From Deltaproteobacteria bacterium (lineage in GTDB: Bacteria > UBA10199 > JADGCS01): DNA of 64,000 nt. Where the stretch lies: positions 185,864 to 249,863 of the forward strand of contig JACKPK010000002.1 of assembly GCA_024233595.1 (NCBI GenBank). Reading direction: 5' to 3'. Positions 7,760 through 17,325 of this stretch are shown here, piece by piece (position 1 is the first letter of the stretch; each line of letters begins with the position of its first letter). The notes below the pieces were generated by a model that saw nothing but the letters and a program-made list of their open reading frames with translations, made no database searches and was not told the DNA's origin. The position numbers and the translations under genes were made by a program.

Positions 7760-8950
7760 ATGACAGGTTTTTCCAAAGAGGATTTTTTTGCTGATCTCGA
7801 TACAATGATTGGCCGCGGTGTTAAACCCGGTTTAGAGCGCATGCGTGCGGCCACGTCTCAACTCAAATTACACTTTCCTCAACAGCGTCTCATTCATTTG
7901 GCGGGCACCAATGGCAAGGGCAGCACCACTTTGTTTTTGTCACAGATGTTGGCGAGCCACGGCAAAAGTGTTGGACTCACGCTTTCTCCACATGTTGATG
8001 ATTTTAGAGAACGCATTCAGTTTTTGTCGCCTTCTGGCTCTTTGCAATTCATTGCGTGGGAAGATCTTATAGAGATTCATTTAGAACTAAAGCAGGCTCT
8101 TGATCTTGAGTGCACTTATTACGAATGGGTGATTCTTTTGGCGATGCGCTACTTTTGCAAACAAGATTTTGATTTTGTTGTGCTCGAAACAGGTTTGGGT
8201 GGTCGTTTGGATGCAACCAATGTGTGGGATGCTGGACTAGCGGCGATCACAACTGTGGGCCTGGATCACATGGCTTATTTGGGCGACACGCACGCGAAGA
8301 TTTTGTCAGAAAAACTTTGTATTGCCAAACCAGGAAGTCGTTTGCTTTTTGCACCGCAAGATCAAAACTTGGTCGAGCAGGCTCAAGAATACTGTGCGCA
8401 AAACCAGGTCAGTTTTAAAGCTTTGGCGGCGGGTCAAGATGCGTCTTACCTGGATCATAATTTTCGTTTGGCTCGTGAGCTTTGCCAAATGATTTTGGGT
8501 GAAGAGTTTAACGCGTCCTTGGTTTCGCCCAAGAGAAGTGATCACAATTGGGTGTTGCCGCCAGCTCGTTTTGAAAAAATTTCAACTGACCCTTTGGTGA
8601 TTCGCGATGGTGCTCACAATGAGCAGGGATTAAAATCTTTAAGACAAAAAATGCTTTCCGAATGGGGCGAGAATTACGATCTTGTTTTTAGCTGTTTGAG
8701 TGATCGCGATCCTCTGTCTTTGGTGCCTTTGATTCAAGGAAAAGGACGTTGTTTTTGGGTCGAATTTGATGCGGAAGGACGTGGCACAGCGCGTGCGGTT
8801 TGGGATAAAGTTCAAAGACAATACGGTGGTAAAGTGCTAGAATTAAACGAAGAATTATTGATGACCTTGCAAGAGCAAAAATCAAAACCCATCTTGGTCT
8901 GTGGATCGTTGTATTTTTGCGGTGCTTTTTTGTCTTTGTGGCAGCGCTGA
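7760..8950 (+). CDS. folC: Folylpolyglutamate synthase / dihydrofolate synthase
   Basis: 396 residues, Mur-ligase-like. It adds glutamate to dihydropteroate and to folates with ATP. The P-loop is GTNGKGST (about 49-56), and LETGLGGRLDATN and the later HNEQGLKSL region (D-G-A-H-N type) match the family. Length is slightly under that of E. coli FolC. It starts 15 bp after the phosphatase fusion and could be cotranscribed with the signalling operon, although its metabolic role is unrelated. In many bacteria folC follows accD, which is not the case here. Confidence 0.92.
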   Translation: MTGFSKEDFFADLDTMIGRGVKPGLERMRAATSQLKLHFPQQRLIHLAGTNGKGSTTLFLSQMLASHGKSVGLTLSPHVDDFRERIQFLSPSGSLQFIAWEDLIEIHLELKQALDLECTYYEWVILLAMRYFCKQDFDFVVLETGLGGRLDATNVWDAGLAAITTVGLDHMAYLGDTHAKILSEKLCIAKPGSRLLFAPQDQNLVEQAQEYCAQNQVSFKALAAGQDASYLDHNFRLARELCQMILGEEFNASLVSPKRSDHNWVLPPARFEKISTDPLVIRDGAHNEQGLKSLRQKMLSEWGENYDLVFSCLSDRDPLSLVPLIQGKGRCFWVEFDAEGRGTARAVWDKVQRQYGGKVLELNEELLMTLQEQKSKPILVCGSLYFCGAFLSLWQR

Positions 8951-8977
8951 TATTTTGTGATTTTTGAGGAGATTATT

Positions 8978-9979
8978 TTGTTAAAAAAGTTTGTACTCTT
9001 TGTTTTGATTTTGATTGTGCCTCAGAGCGCGTTTGCACAAACACCTGAGCCTTTATTGCAAGCGTTGCAGCATATTTATCATGTGCGTTTTGCAGAAGCC
9101 CAAAAGATCATCGGACAATACATTGTCAAACACCCAGAGGATGCCCAAGGTTACATTTTGCGAGGCATCCTTAAAGAATGGGATCAGTTGGTCAACAACA
9201 GAGGCAAGTCTAAAAATGATGAGATCATGGATGAGTTTCAAAAAGCGCGTATTTTGGGTACGGACGCTCTTGAAAAAGACCCTGACAATGTGCACTTAAA
9301 AACAGTTTTGGCCAACGCCTATCTTTATGTTTCCAAAAAACAGATCGATACAGGGCACAAAGGGCAGTCTGGGTTGAGTTTAAAAAAGGCCAAGAACCTC
9401 ATGGAAGAGGTGATTCAAAAAGACCCCAATAATCATCAGGCTTATTTTTCGATTGGTTTGTTCAACTACTTTGCGGACCGTGTGCCATCGGGGTTCAAGT
9501 GGTTGGCCAAACTCATTGGCATTTCTGGCGATGCTAAAAAAGGCTTGGCTTATTTGCACAAAGCCGCGCAGGTGCCATCGCTCACGCAAGTGGATGCTGA
9601 GTTCATGCTGGTGTACATTTTGAGTCGTCGCGAGGGGCGTTACAAAGATGCCTTGGTTTACGCCGCAGATCTTTACAAACGCTATCCAGAAAATCATGTT
9701 TTTCTTTTTGATTACTCAGAGATGCTTTTTCGCACCAAAAACATCGCTGAGTCGCGCGAGCAATTTGCAAAATACTTTGAGTTCTGTGAACAAAACAAAG
9801 GCGTTTGTTCGCAAGATTTGCGCTACCTTTCCAACTACTTTGTGGCCTGGAGTTACATTGATGAAAAAGACTTCAAAAATGCCAAGCCGTACCTGATCAA
9901 AGCCGATGAACTCAATAATAAGCGCTACAAAGACCGCAGCCAAGACATCGAAAACTGGAAAAAGCTCGTCGGGATCTGA
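8978..9979 (+). CDS. Secreted TPR-like protein
   Basis: About 333 residues. The start is taken as TTG at 8978 because a perfect GAGGAG lies six bases upstream. The protein then opens with a clean Sec signal (LKKFVLFVLILIVPQSAFA, cleavage after AFA). A GTG at 8957 would put seven extra residues before it. The mature part is helical with tetratricopeptide-like stretches (for example NVHLKTVLANAYLYVSKK and the HQAYFSIGLFNYFADRVP region) and resembles envelope TPR proteins of deltaproteobacteria. The specific role is unknown. It follows folC by 27 bp. Confidence 0.75.
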   Translation: MLKKFVLFVLILIVPQSAFAQTPEPLLQALQHIYHVRFAEAQKIIGQYIVKHPEDAQGYILRGILKEWDQLVNNRGKSKNDEIMDEFQKARILGTDALEKDPDNVHLKTVLANAYLYVSKKQIDTGHKGQSGLSLKKAKNLMEEVIQKDPNNHQAYFSIGLFNYFADRVPSGFKWLAKLIGISGDAKKGLAYLHKAAQVPSLTQVDAEFMLVYILSRREGRYKDALVYAADLYKRYPENHVFLFDYSEMLFRTKNIAESREQFAKYFEFCEQNKGVCSQDLRYLSNYFVAWSYIDEKDFKNAKPYLIKADELNNKRYKDRSQDIENWKKLVGI

Positions 9980-10008
9980 ATCAAAGCTAAATGCTTGTTT
10001 TCTAGGGC

Positions 10009-10839
10009 TTGTCTGTCTATTATCCCGCACAAATGATGTCACACTCGCAATCGCTCATAAGTGGGCTGCATGGTTTTGCCATGGCGCTCTATTTATTGGC
10101 CACACTCTTTTATCTGTTACGCCACATTCTTAGTTCCACTCGCTTGGGAGCGTTGGGCTTGCGCTCGGTTTTGTTGGCAAGCGTCGTGCAAATTATTTTG
10201 TTCATTGGTCGTTTTGCCAGCGGATTGCCTTTGTTTGAAACCTTAAGCGATTATTTTCAGTTGTCCGCAGTTGTGCTGGCCATGAGCTACGTGGTGTTGT
10301 GTTTCACCAAACGTTTTTACAGTGCGGGCCTGTTGTTTTTAGCGCCCATTAATCTTCTTTTGATCCTATCGTTTATTCCCAACGAAGGCCTGAGCATTTC
10401 GCAAGCGGCTCCGGGGCATGGGTATTTGTTTTTACATTTGGTATCGATTTTTCTGAGCCTGCCGATTTTTTGTGTGGCCTTTGTTTCGGCAGTGATGTTT
10501 CTCATGCTCGAACAAAAAATCAAATCCAAGCATCTCAGTGGTTTGGTGAGTCGCTTCCCCTCGCTTGCTGTGTTGGAAGAGATTCATTACCGTTCCATTT
10601 ACGTTGCGTTTTTACTTTTTACCTTTGTGATTTTCAGTGGCGCTGGTTACGCCAAAATGATGACCGGTCATTATATTACCGGCGATCTCAAACAAATTTT
10701 GAGTGTGCTCAGCTGGGTGTTACTGGCCGTGTTCTTGAATTTTCGTGTGAGCCAAGGGTGGCAAGGGCATAAAGGAATCATTTTATCGTTTGCGGGTTTT
10801 GCCAGTGTGTTGCTCCTCTTTATTGTGGGGCTGACATGA
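10009..10839 (+). CDS. HemX/CcsA-like cytochrome c assembly-family membrane protein
   Basis: A 276-residue integral membrane protein with about eight hydrophobic helices, of the CcmC/CcsA/HemX family. The gene overlaps the start of hemA by four bases (ATGA). HemX-like proteins beside hemA are known in Gram-positives and deltaproteobacteria, where HemX affects glutamyl-tRNA reductase level. A full tryptophan-rich CcsA haem motif is not evident, which favours HemX over a true haem lyase. The start is uncertain: TTG at 10009 has AGGG too close, and ATG at 10033 has no obvious ribosome site but gives a plausible N-terminus (MMSHSQSLISGLHG). Confidence 0.75.
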   Translation: MSVYYPAQMMSHSQSLISGLHGFAMALYLLATLFYLLRHILSSTRLGALGLRSVLLASVVQIILFIGRFASGLPLFETLSDYFQLSAVVLAMSYVVLCFTKRFYSAGLLFLAPINLLLILSFIPNEGLSISQAAPGHGYLFLHLVSIFLSLPIFCVAFVSAVMFLMLEQKIKSKHLSGLVSRFPSLAVLEEIHYRSIYVAFLLFTFVIFSGAGYAKMMTGHYITGDLKQILSVLSWVLLAVFLNFRVSQGWQGHKGIILSFAGFASVLLLFIVGLT

Positions 10840-12110
10840 ACTACCTCTTGCTTGGCGTGAATCACAAAACAGCACCGGTTGCTATGCGCGAGAAGCTTTC
10901 CTTAGATAAAGAAGCGGTGCAAAGTTTGCTTGGTACTTTTTCGGGATCGCGCGTTGTGCCTGAACTCACGGTTTTGTCCACTTGCAATCGTATCGAAATT
11001 TACGCGGCCACCCAAGAGCCCGAAGCCGCTGAGTCCGAACTGATCCAAAAATGGTTGCAGCCGGTGGTGGGCGCAAGCAATGCGGGCCTTAACGATGTGT
11101 TGTACCGCAAAAAGGGCGACCAGGTTGTTTCGCATTTGTTCCGTGTGGCAGCAAGTTTGGATTCACAAATGCTTGGTGAAAATCAAATCACCGGTCAGGT
11201 GCGCGATGCGTATCAAATTGCCATGGAGCGTTCGGCCACAGGGTATTATTTAAACAAGCTTTTTGATCGCGCGCTTTTTGTCGCCAAACGCATCAAGTCC
11301 GAAACCAAGCTCAGCGAGGGCAGTGTTTCTATTGGTTCTGCTGGTGTGATGCTCGCCAAAAAGATTTTTGGTTCGCTGCAAAACAAAGACATTCTGTTGG
11401 TGGGCACAGGTAAAATCGGGCAATTGGTTCTCAAGTATCTTAAAAACGAAAACGTCAAATCAGTCACGCTCATGAATCGCAGTTTTGATAAAGCCAAAGA
11501 CTTGGAGTCGCAGGGCTGGGGTGTGGCGCGTGAGATCACCGACCTTGCCAAAGTTCTTCCACAGGTGGACATTGTGCTCACCTCCATTCAAGGTCAGTTT
11601 CAAAACTGGGATCAGGATTTTTTTGAATCGATCATGGAGTCACGCAAAAACAGTCCCTTGTTCATTGTAGATTTGGGGTTGCCGCGCAATGTTTCGCAAG
11701 ACTTGAGCGAGGTCGATAACCTTTATTTGTACAATCTTGATGATCTTAAAGAGGTGACAGAAGAAAACCAAGAGAAGCGTAACAAAGAAGCGTTGACCGC
11801 TGGCGACATCATTGATCAAGAGGTCAAAGATTTTTACGAAAAGTACGTGGCCTTTGATGCCTTGCCGACCATCACGAGCTTGGGCAAAAAATTTGAACAG
11901 ATCCGGCAGCTCGAAATGGAAAAAAGCCTGAATAAACTCCGGCATCTTTCAGAACAGGACAAAAAGGTCATCGAAAAGCTCACGCAAGCCATTGTGAATC
12001 GGGTGCTGCAAGACCCGATTTTATCGTTAAAAAACAAGCGTGAATCGGCTGATTCCGCGGTGGTGAATGCCCTTAAAAAGCTTTTTAGGCTAGATGATGA
12101 GGAAAATTGA
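10836..12110 (+). CDS. hemA: Glutamyl-tRNA reductase
   Basis: 424 residues. It reduces glutamyl-tRNA(Glu) to glutamate-1-semialdehyde, the first committed step of C5-pathway tetrapyrrole synthesis. It opens with LLLGVNHKTAPVAMREKL and carries the catalytic cysteine in STCNR (Cys50). QMLGENQITGQVRDAY and the NADPH-binding segment around GTGKIGQ follow, with a helical dimerisation domain at the C-terminus. The gene is coupled to the hemX-like gene upstream. hemB, hemC and hemL are not in this window. Confidence 0.97.
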   Translation: MNYLLLGVNHKTAPVAMREKLSLDKEAVQSLLGTFSGSRVVPELTVLSTCNRIEIYAATQEPEAAESELIQKWLQPVVGASNAGLNDVLYRKKGDQVVSHLFRVAASLDSQMLGENQITGQVRDAYQIAMERSATGYYLNKLFDRALFVAKRIKSETKLSEGSVSIGSAGVMLAKKIFGSLQNKDILLVGTGKIGQLVLKYLKNENVKSVTLMNRSFDKAKDLESQGWGVAREITDLAKVLPQVDIVLTSIQGQFQNWDQDFFESIMESRKNSPLFIVDLGLPRNVSQDLSEVDNLYLYNLDDLKEVTEENQEKRNKEALTAGDIIDQEVKDFYEKYVAFDALPTITSLGKKFEQIRQLEMEKSLNKLRHLSEQDKKVIEKLTQAIVNRVLQDPILSLKNKRESADSAVVNALKKLFRLDDEEN

Positions 12111-12176
12111 CCTTCCTGGTCGCTTTGTGGAATAGGTCTCTGAAGTTTAATTTCGATTCAAACACGAGTTTAATAT

Positions 12177-12881
12177 ATGGATGATAAAGAATTACGTAAA
12201 AAATTTTCTGACAAAACATTCCTTCGTCAAAATGAATTTGCCAATGTGACGTCCAACGCGCTTGATTGGGCCACAGAAAACAAAGCCATTGTGATTGCGT
12301 TGGTGATTGTGGCCTTGCTTGGTGTTCTGGGTTACGCTGGTGGTAATTACTACCAACTCAACCGTGTGGCAGAGTTTAATCGTGACTACTTCCAGGCACG
12401 CAACGGCTTGCAAAAAGAACAAAATCTGCAACAGCTGGTGCAAGAATACGAAGGCTTGCCTGCTGCCGAAATCGCGCGCTTGCAATTGGTTGATTATCAT
12501 TTGGAACACAACGATACAACCCAGGCGCTGGTGGTTTTGGATCAAGGCTTGGAGCAAAGCACGCACCCACTCATGGTTAGCATGCTCACGCTTAAAAAAG
12601 TCAGCTTGTTAAAAAAACAAAATAAACTTGAGGACGCCATTGCAACTCTAGACCGCAATTTAGATAAACTTTTGCCAGCCTTTCGCCCGCAAGCCAAACT
12701 GATCAAAGGCCAATTGTTTTTGTCGTTGGGTCAAAAAGACAAGGCCAAAGAACTGTTCTCTGGGCTTGCGCAATACGCTGGGGCCGACATCGAGCAATCT
12801 GCTGAACTCAGTGACTACGACCCCATGGTTTCTAGCAAAGCCAAAGACTTGGCCTTTTTGATCGAGCTGGGGGTTCTTTGA
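12177..12881 (+). CDS. YfgM-like membrane-anchored TPR protein
   Basis: 234 residues: a cytoplasmic N-terminus, one transmembrane helix (about 37-55, AIVIALVIVALLGVLGY) and a periplasmic helical domain with TPR-like repeats. This layout and its position directly before a BamB-like gene match the YfgM-BamB arrangement of proteobacteria, where YfgM associates with the SecYEG translocon and periplasmic chaperones. The stop codon overlaps the next start by one base. Sequence similarity to E. coli YfgM cannot be measured here, so the name rests on architecture and context. Confidence 0.7.
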   Translation: MDDKELRKKFSDKTFLRQNEFANVTSNALDWATENKAIVIALVIVALLGVLGYAGGNYYQLNRVAEFNRDYFQARNGLQKEQNLQQLVQEYEGLPAAEIARLQLVDYHLEHNDTTQALVVLDQGLEQSTHPLMVSMLTLKKVSLLKKQNKLEDAIATLDRNLDKLLPAFRPQAKLIKGQLFLSLGQKDKAKELFSGLAQYAGADIEQSAELSDYDPMVSSKAKDLAFLIELGVL

Positions 12882-14029
12882 TGAAACGCGTTTTCCTTTT
12901 GAGTTGTTGTTTTGCTTTGGTGTTTAGCGGCAATGCCTTTGCCAAAAATAAATCCACTGGTTTTTCTTTGGCGCCCGATGCTCCCGAAAAAAAATTCAAA
13001 GAGCAAAAGATCCTAAAACAAGACTGGTCGCAGTCGTTAAAAAAAGGCTCGCCTTCTAAGCGTTACTACCCCGAGCTTTCTAGCCCAACTCTTAACGGAG
13101 ACACTGTTTACATTGGCACGCAGGGCATGCGTTTTTACGCCGTGAATGCCGAGACCGGCAAAGAGATTTGGGAATACGAAAACGAAGACCCCATTTCCAG
13201 CAAGGCTGTTGTTGTGGCCGACCAAGTCATTTTCACCGATTTGGGTGGCAAGCTTGTTTGTCTTAACAAAGACACAGGCAGCTTGCGTTGGCAAACGCCT
13301 TTGGGCAATTTGAGTCTTGGCAAACCTTTGGTGATCAACGATCAAATCTTTCTTTTAAAAGGGGAACAAGAAATCTTGTCTTTGAGTTTGGCAAGTGGCC
13401 AGGTGCTGTGGTCTAAAACCATTCGTGGTTTTGTAAAAGACCTGACCATGCACGGGCAATCCAGTTTGGTTCACGATGGTCAGTCTCTTTACGTGGGCCT
13501 AGCAGATGGCAATCTTTACAAGCTTGCTAAAAATAATGGCAAGGTGCTTTGGGACACAAAGCTCACTGTGCCTTTGCAAAGTTTTAAAGACATTGATGCG
13601 CGGGTTGTGGTTGATGGTGACTCACTTTATGTTGGTGGGTATTTTGGTGCTTTTTACCGCGTGCGTAAAACCGATGGCCGTGTGTTGTGGTCGGCCGAAG
13701 TGGGCACAGGTGTTCCTGCTTTGGTGTTAGATGATCTGGTTGTTGTTTCCAGTCCCGATGGCGTTCTTTACGGATTAGAAAAATCCTCTGGAGATCAACT
13801 TTGGATGAACGAGCTGAATGAATCTGTGACCTCCACGCCTGTTTTGGTTGCGGGCAAGATTTTTGTGAGCAGCTTTAACAAAAAGGCTTATGTGTTGGAT
13901 CCCCTCACAGGGCAGCGTTTGCAATCTTTGAGTGTGGGAACAGGTGCGATCACAAGGCCCATTGTTCACAACGATCAAGTTTACTTGCTCAACAACAGCG
14001 CTCGTTTGATGAGGTTTGTGAGACCGTGA
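12881..14029 (+). CDS. BamB-like PQQ-repeat beta-propeller protein
   Basis: 382 residues with a Sec signal (MKRVFLLSCCFALVFSGNAFA) followed by several beta-propeller repeats of the form x-Y-x-L-x-x-x-x-G-x-x-x-W, for example YAVNAETGKEIW, LVCLNKDTGSLRW, LYKLAKNNGKVLW, FYRVRKTDGRVLW and LYGLEKSSGDQLW. This is the pattern of BamB, the accessory scaffold of the outer-membrane beta-barrel assembly machine. Unlike E. coli BamB no lipobox cysteine is seen at the cleavage site, so the protein may be soluble in the periplasm. The ATG at 12881 overlaps the previous stop (TGATG). Confidence 0.8.
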   Translation: MKRVFLLSCCFALVFSGNAFAKNKSTGFSLAPDAPEKKFKEQKILKQDWSQSLKKGSPSKRYYPELSSPTLNGDTVYIGTQGMRFYAVNAETGKEIWEYENEDPISSKAVVVADQVIFTDLGGKLVCLNKDTGSLRWQTPLGNLSLGKPLVINDQIFLLKGEQEILSLSLASGQVLWSKTIRGFVKDLTMHGQSSLVHDGQSLYVGLADGNLYKLAKNNGKVLWDTKLTVPLQSFKDIDARVVVDGDSLYVGGYFGAFYRVRKTDGRVLWSAEVGTGVPALVLDDLVVVSSPDGVLYGLEKSSGDQLWMNELNESVTSTPVLVAGKIFVSSFNKKAYVLDPLTGQRLQSLSVGTGAITRPIVHNDQVYLLNNSARLMRFVRP

Positions 14030-14035
14030 GCAAAA

Positions 14036-14473
14036 ATGGCTTATTCGATTCATGAGCTTCACCCATCAGACTTTTCTTCCCTCATAAAATCCCACGTTGC
14101 TGTTTTTAATGGTTCGCCGCGTTTATCAGAAGATTTCTTAAGCTCCCTTCATCAACAAGGGCGTTTGCGGGTGACGGGTTTGTTGCCAAAACAAGGGGAT
14201 TTGTACCCGGCCTTTCTGATCGCTCAGACTCTGGGCGAGCAAAGTGAAATTTTGGATCTGGCTGTGTTGGCGTCGTTTCGCCGGCAAGGTTTGGCGCGTT
14301 TGCTTTTGAATGATTTGCAGGCAGAGGGTCGGGAGATTCTTTTGGAAGTCCGGGCAGACAATCAGCCGGCTTTGCAGTTTTACGCTGCACAGGGCTTTGT
14401 TAAAACACGGCGGCGCCAAGGCTATTATCAAGATGGTTGTGACGCGCTCGAGATGAGTTGGCAGGCTGATTGA
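14036..14473 (+). CDS. GNAT-family N-acetyltransferase (RimI-like)
   Basis: 145 residues with the GNAT core. The acetyl-CoA-binding motif is seen as VLASFRRQGLARLLLNDL (R-x-x-G-x-A type), preceded by the ILDLAVL strand, with LEVRADNQPALQFYAAQGFV downstream, as in ribosomal-protein alanine acetyltransferases. Substrate is not certain; RimI-like activity on a ribosomal protein N-terminus is the nearest guess. It lies 6 bp after the BamB-like gene and ends the cluster. Confidence 0.75.
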   Translation: MAYSIHELHPSDFSSLIKSHVAVFNGSPRLSEDFLSSLHQQGRLRVTGLLPKQGDLYPAFLIAQTLGEQSEILDLAVLASFRRQGLARLLLNDLQAEGREILLEVRADNQPALQFYAAQGFVKTRRRQGYYQDGCDALEMSWQAD

Positions 14474-14548
14474 CTTCTCTGAAACCCTCCACTAGCTTCC
14501 AGAAAACTGGATTTTCCCAGTGCATTTTTTCTAAAACAGGTGGTGTTC

Positions 14549-15082
14549 ATGAGACAACTTCTGAAAGCCGAAGAGTTTCCCGATTCAGTCAAAAAATTAG
14601 CCGACATGATTCAAGAAGAAGAGCCCAATGCCGATGACATTGCGCTTGTGGGCATACACACACGTGGTGTTCCTTTGGCTGATCGTCTGTACCAACATTT
14701 TACGCAAAATAAAAAGAACGTTCACATTGGAACTCTGGACATCAACTTGTACCGTGATGATCTTTCGGAAGCGGGCGACAAACCCATTTTAAAAGAAACC
14801 AAAATTGACTTTGGCATCACGGGCAAAACTATTTTTTTGGTGGATGATGTTTTGTACACAGGTCGTACAGTGCGCGCTGCCATGGACGCCATCTTTGATT
14901 TGGGTCGTCCAAAAAGAGTGCTCTTGGTTGTCATGGCCAAACGACCAGGTCGTGAACTGCCCATTGACACCAGCATGACTGTATTGGACGTGCCCACGGC
15001 ACCAACAGATAACATCAAAGTTAAGTTTGTTGAAACCGATGGCAAAGATGATGTCACAGTTCTCGAAAAGGGTGAGTACTAA
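14549..15082 (+). CDS. pyrR: PyrR: pyrimidine operon regulator / uracil phosphoribosyltransferase
   Basis: 177 residues. The PRPP-binding signature VDDVLYTGRTVRAAMDAI and the HTRGVPLADRL loop identify a PyrR-type phosphoribosyltransferase. In characterised bacteria it binds pyr mRNA in response to UMP and has weak uracil phosphoribosyltransferase activity. The ATG at 14549 is preferred over the in-frame GTGs at 14540 and 14543 because of the AGGTGG upstream. It heads a pyrR-pyrB-pyrC run (pyrB starts 4 bp later). No PyrR-binding loop consensus was recognised in the 75-bp leader, so the mode of control is open. Confidence 0.93.
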   Translation: MRQLLKAEEFPDSVKKLADMIQEEEPNADDIALVGIHTRGVPLADRLYQHFTQNKKNVHIGTLDINLYRDDLSEAGDKPILKETKIDFGITGKTIFLVDDVLYTGRTVRAAMDAIFDLGRPKRVLLVVMAKRPGRELPIDTSMTVLDVPTAPTDNIKVKFVETDGKDDVTVLEKGEY

Positions 15083-15086
15083 AACT

Positions 15087-16028
15087 ATGGGAAGCTCTGG
15101 TTTAAATCAAAAAGACATTTTGGGAATCGAAGACCTTGAGCGTTCTGATATTGAACTCATTTTACAAACGGCACGCCAGTTTGAGGAAGTGAACAAACGG
15201 GCGATCAAAAAAGTTCCCACCTTGCGTGGCAAAACTGTCATTAATCTTTTTTTTGAAAACTCCACACGCACGCGCACCAGTTTTGAGATCGCGGGCAAGC
15301 GCTTATCGGCCGATGTCATCAACATCTCGGCTTCAGGCAGTTCACTGTCTAAGGGCGAATCGCTTTTGGACATGGCCAAAAATATCGAGGCCATGAACCC
15401 AGACATCATTGTTTGTCGACACAGTTCGGCAGGGGCATCGCATATCTTATCGCGTTACCTCAAAGCTTCGGTTATTAACGCTGGCGATGGCGCGCACGAG
15501 CACCCTTCGCAAGCCTTGTTAGACCTTATGACTGTGCTCAAACACCGTGGCAGTGTGGAAGGCCTGAATGTAGCCATTGTGGGAGACATTTCGCATTCAC
15601 GTGTGGCGCGTTCTAATATTTACTGTCTTCAAAAAATGGGGGCTTCGGTTTCGGTGGTGGGTCCTGCATCCATGATGCCGCGTGACATTGCCAAGCTTGG
15701 CGTTAAAGTGCACCACCGTCTTAACGAAGGTCTTAAAGAAGCCGACATTGTCATGATGCTGCGGATTCAGCGCGAACGCATTGTGCAATCGCCATTTCCG
15801 TCTTTGCGAGAGTACGCGCGTCACTATGGCATCAATCACGAAAACATCAACGCGCTCAAAAAAGACGTGCTCATCATGCACCCTGGTCCGGTGAACCGCG
15901 GTGTCGAAATCGATCCCGAAATTGCAGATGGCCCGTATTCAGTGATTTTAGATCAGGTCACCAACGGCGTGTCGGTGCGCATGGCCTTATTGTATCTTTT
16001 AAGCGGAGCCAATTCGCTCAGTTTGTAG
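15087..16028 (+). CDS. pyrB: Aspartate carbamoyltransferase catalytic subunit
   Basis: 313 residues. It condenses carbamoyl phosphate with aspartate in pyrimidine synthesis. The carbamoyl-phosphate loop FENSTRTRTSFE (about 57-68), the GDGAHEHPSQALLD motif and HPGPVNRGVEI near the C-terminus are all intact. The ATG at 15087 follows the pyrR stop by four bases; an upstream TTG at 15027 lies inside pyrR and is less likely. No pyrI regulatory subunit gene is present, matching the PyrB-PyrC (dihydroorotase-associated) class. Confidence 0.96.
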   Translation: MGSSGLNQKDILGIEDLERSDIELILQTARQFEEVNKRAIKKVPTLRGKTVINLFFENSTRTRTSFEIAGKRLSADVINISASGSSLSKGESLLDMAKNIEAMNPDIIVCRHSSAGASHILSRYLKASVINAGDGAHEHPSQALLDLMTVLKHRGSVEGLNVAIVGDISHSRVARSNIYCLQKMGASVSVVGPASMMPRDIAKLGVKVHHRLNEGLKEADIVMMLRIQRERIVQSPFPSLREYARHYGINHENINALKKDVLIMHPGPVNRGVEIDPEIADGPYSVILDQVTNGVSVRMALLYLLSGANSLSL

Positions 16029-16035
16029 GTGTGTT

Positions 16036-17325
16036 ATGACAAAGATTCTCATCAAAGGCGGCCGGGTGATTGACCCTGCCAACAACATTGATGGCGCGTT
16101 TGATGTGCTCATCGAAAACGACAAAATCGCAGCTGTTTCTAAAGCCGGTCAAATCAAAGACAGCGATTGCCAAATCATCGATGCTTCGGGTCAGGTGGTG
16201 ACACCAGGTTTTATCGATTTGCACACGCATCTGCGCGATCCGGGTTTTGAATACAAAGAGACGATTCAAACGGGCACGGCCTCGGCAGTAGCAGGGGGAT
16301 TCACAACTCTTTGTTGCATGGCTAACACCGATCCGGTGAACGATAGTTTTAGTGTGACTGATTACATTGTTCGGAAAGCCTTACAAGAAGGGCATTGCCG
16401 CGTGCACCCCATTGGTGCCATCACCAAAGGTTTAAAAGGCGAAGAATTGGCTCCCATTGGAGAGCTCAAAGAGGCTGGTTGTGTTGCCATTTCGGATGAT
16501 GGTCTCACGGTGCAAAACGCGCAACTCATGCGTTTGGCCATGGACTACGCCAAAAGTTTTGATCTGCCAGTTTCCACACATTCTATTGAAGCGAATCTTT
16601 GCAAAACAGGGCACATGAACGAATCGCTTGTGTCCACCAAGCTTGGGATTCCTGGTGTGCCTAACGCTGCCGAAGACATCATCATCGCGCGTGACATCAT
16701 GTTAGCAGAACTCACCGGAGCGCATTTGCACGTTGGCCATCTTTCAACGCGTGAAGGCATCAATTTGGTGCGGAGTGCAAAAAGCAAAGGTCTTAAAGTC
16801 ACCTGCGAAGTCACGCCTCATCACTTCACGCTCACCGACGAAAGTCTCATGGGTTACGATACAAATTTTAAAATGTGCCCACCTTTGCGTTCCGCTGCTG
16901 ATGTGCAAGCTATTAAAGACGCGTTTAAAGAAGGTGGCGTGATCGATGCCATTGCTACGGATCACGCGCCTCATGGCATCATCGATAAAGAAGTTGAGTT
17001 TGATCAAGCGGCCTTTGGCATCATTGGTTTTGAGACAGCCTTGCCTTTATCGCTTCGTCTTGTGGAAGAAGGCTATTTGGACCTAAGCACCATGGTGAGG
17101 CTTTTAACAGAGTCGCCAGCAAAAACATTCTCGTTAGCGGGTGGGCATTTGGGTGCGGGGGCTCCTGCTGATGTCACAGTTTTTGATCCCAAAGAAGAAT
17201 GGGTGTTGGAGCGTGATCAGGTTGTTTCCAAAAGCAAAAATTCACCCTTTCTTGGTAAAACCTTGGTGGGCAAGGTCAAAAAGACCATTGTGAATGGGGT
17301 GATTCGATACGGTGATGCCTCGTAA
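16036..17325 (+). CDS. pyrC: Dihydroorotase
   Basis: 429 residues, type I amidohydrolase. It closes N-carbamoyl-aspartate to dihydroorotate. The zinc motif DLHTHLRDPG, later metal or substrate residues in THSIE and HLHVGHLST, and the catalytic aspartate in ATDHAPH are visible. It lies 7 bp after pyrB. Its last 14 bases overlap the following TonB-like gene, suggesting cotranscription. Confidence 0.96.
   Translation: MTKILIKGGRVIDPANNIDGAFDVLIENDKIAAVSKAGQIKDSDCQIIDASGQVVTPGFIDLHTHLRDPGFEYKETIQTGTASAVAGGFTTLCCMANTDPVNDSFSVTDYIVRKALQEGHCRVHPIGAITKGLKGEELAPIGELKEAGCVAISDDGLTVQNAQLMRLAMDYAKSFDLPVSTHSIEANLCKTGHMNESLVSTKLGIPGVPNAAEDIIIARDIMLAELTGAHLHVGHLSTREGINLVRSAKSKGLKVTCEVTPHHFTLTDESLMGYDTNFKMCPPLRSAADVQAIKDAFKEGGVIDAIATDHAPHGIIDKEVEFDQAAFGIIGFETALPLSLRLVEEGYLDLSTMVRLLTESPAKTFSLAGGHLGAGAPADVTVFDPKEEWVLERDQVVSKSKNSPFLGKTLVGKVKKTIVNGVIRYGDAS

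Noticed and set aside
14498..14511. TCCAG-AAAA-CTGGA hairpin before pyrR, possible terminator or PyrR-binding site
   Set aside because: Only a 5-bp stem with a short T-run, and it lacks the PyrR-binding loop consensus; too weak to call.
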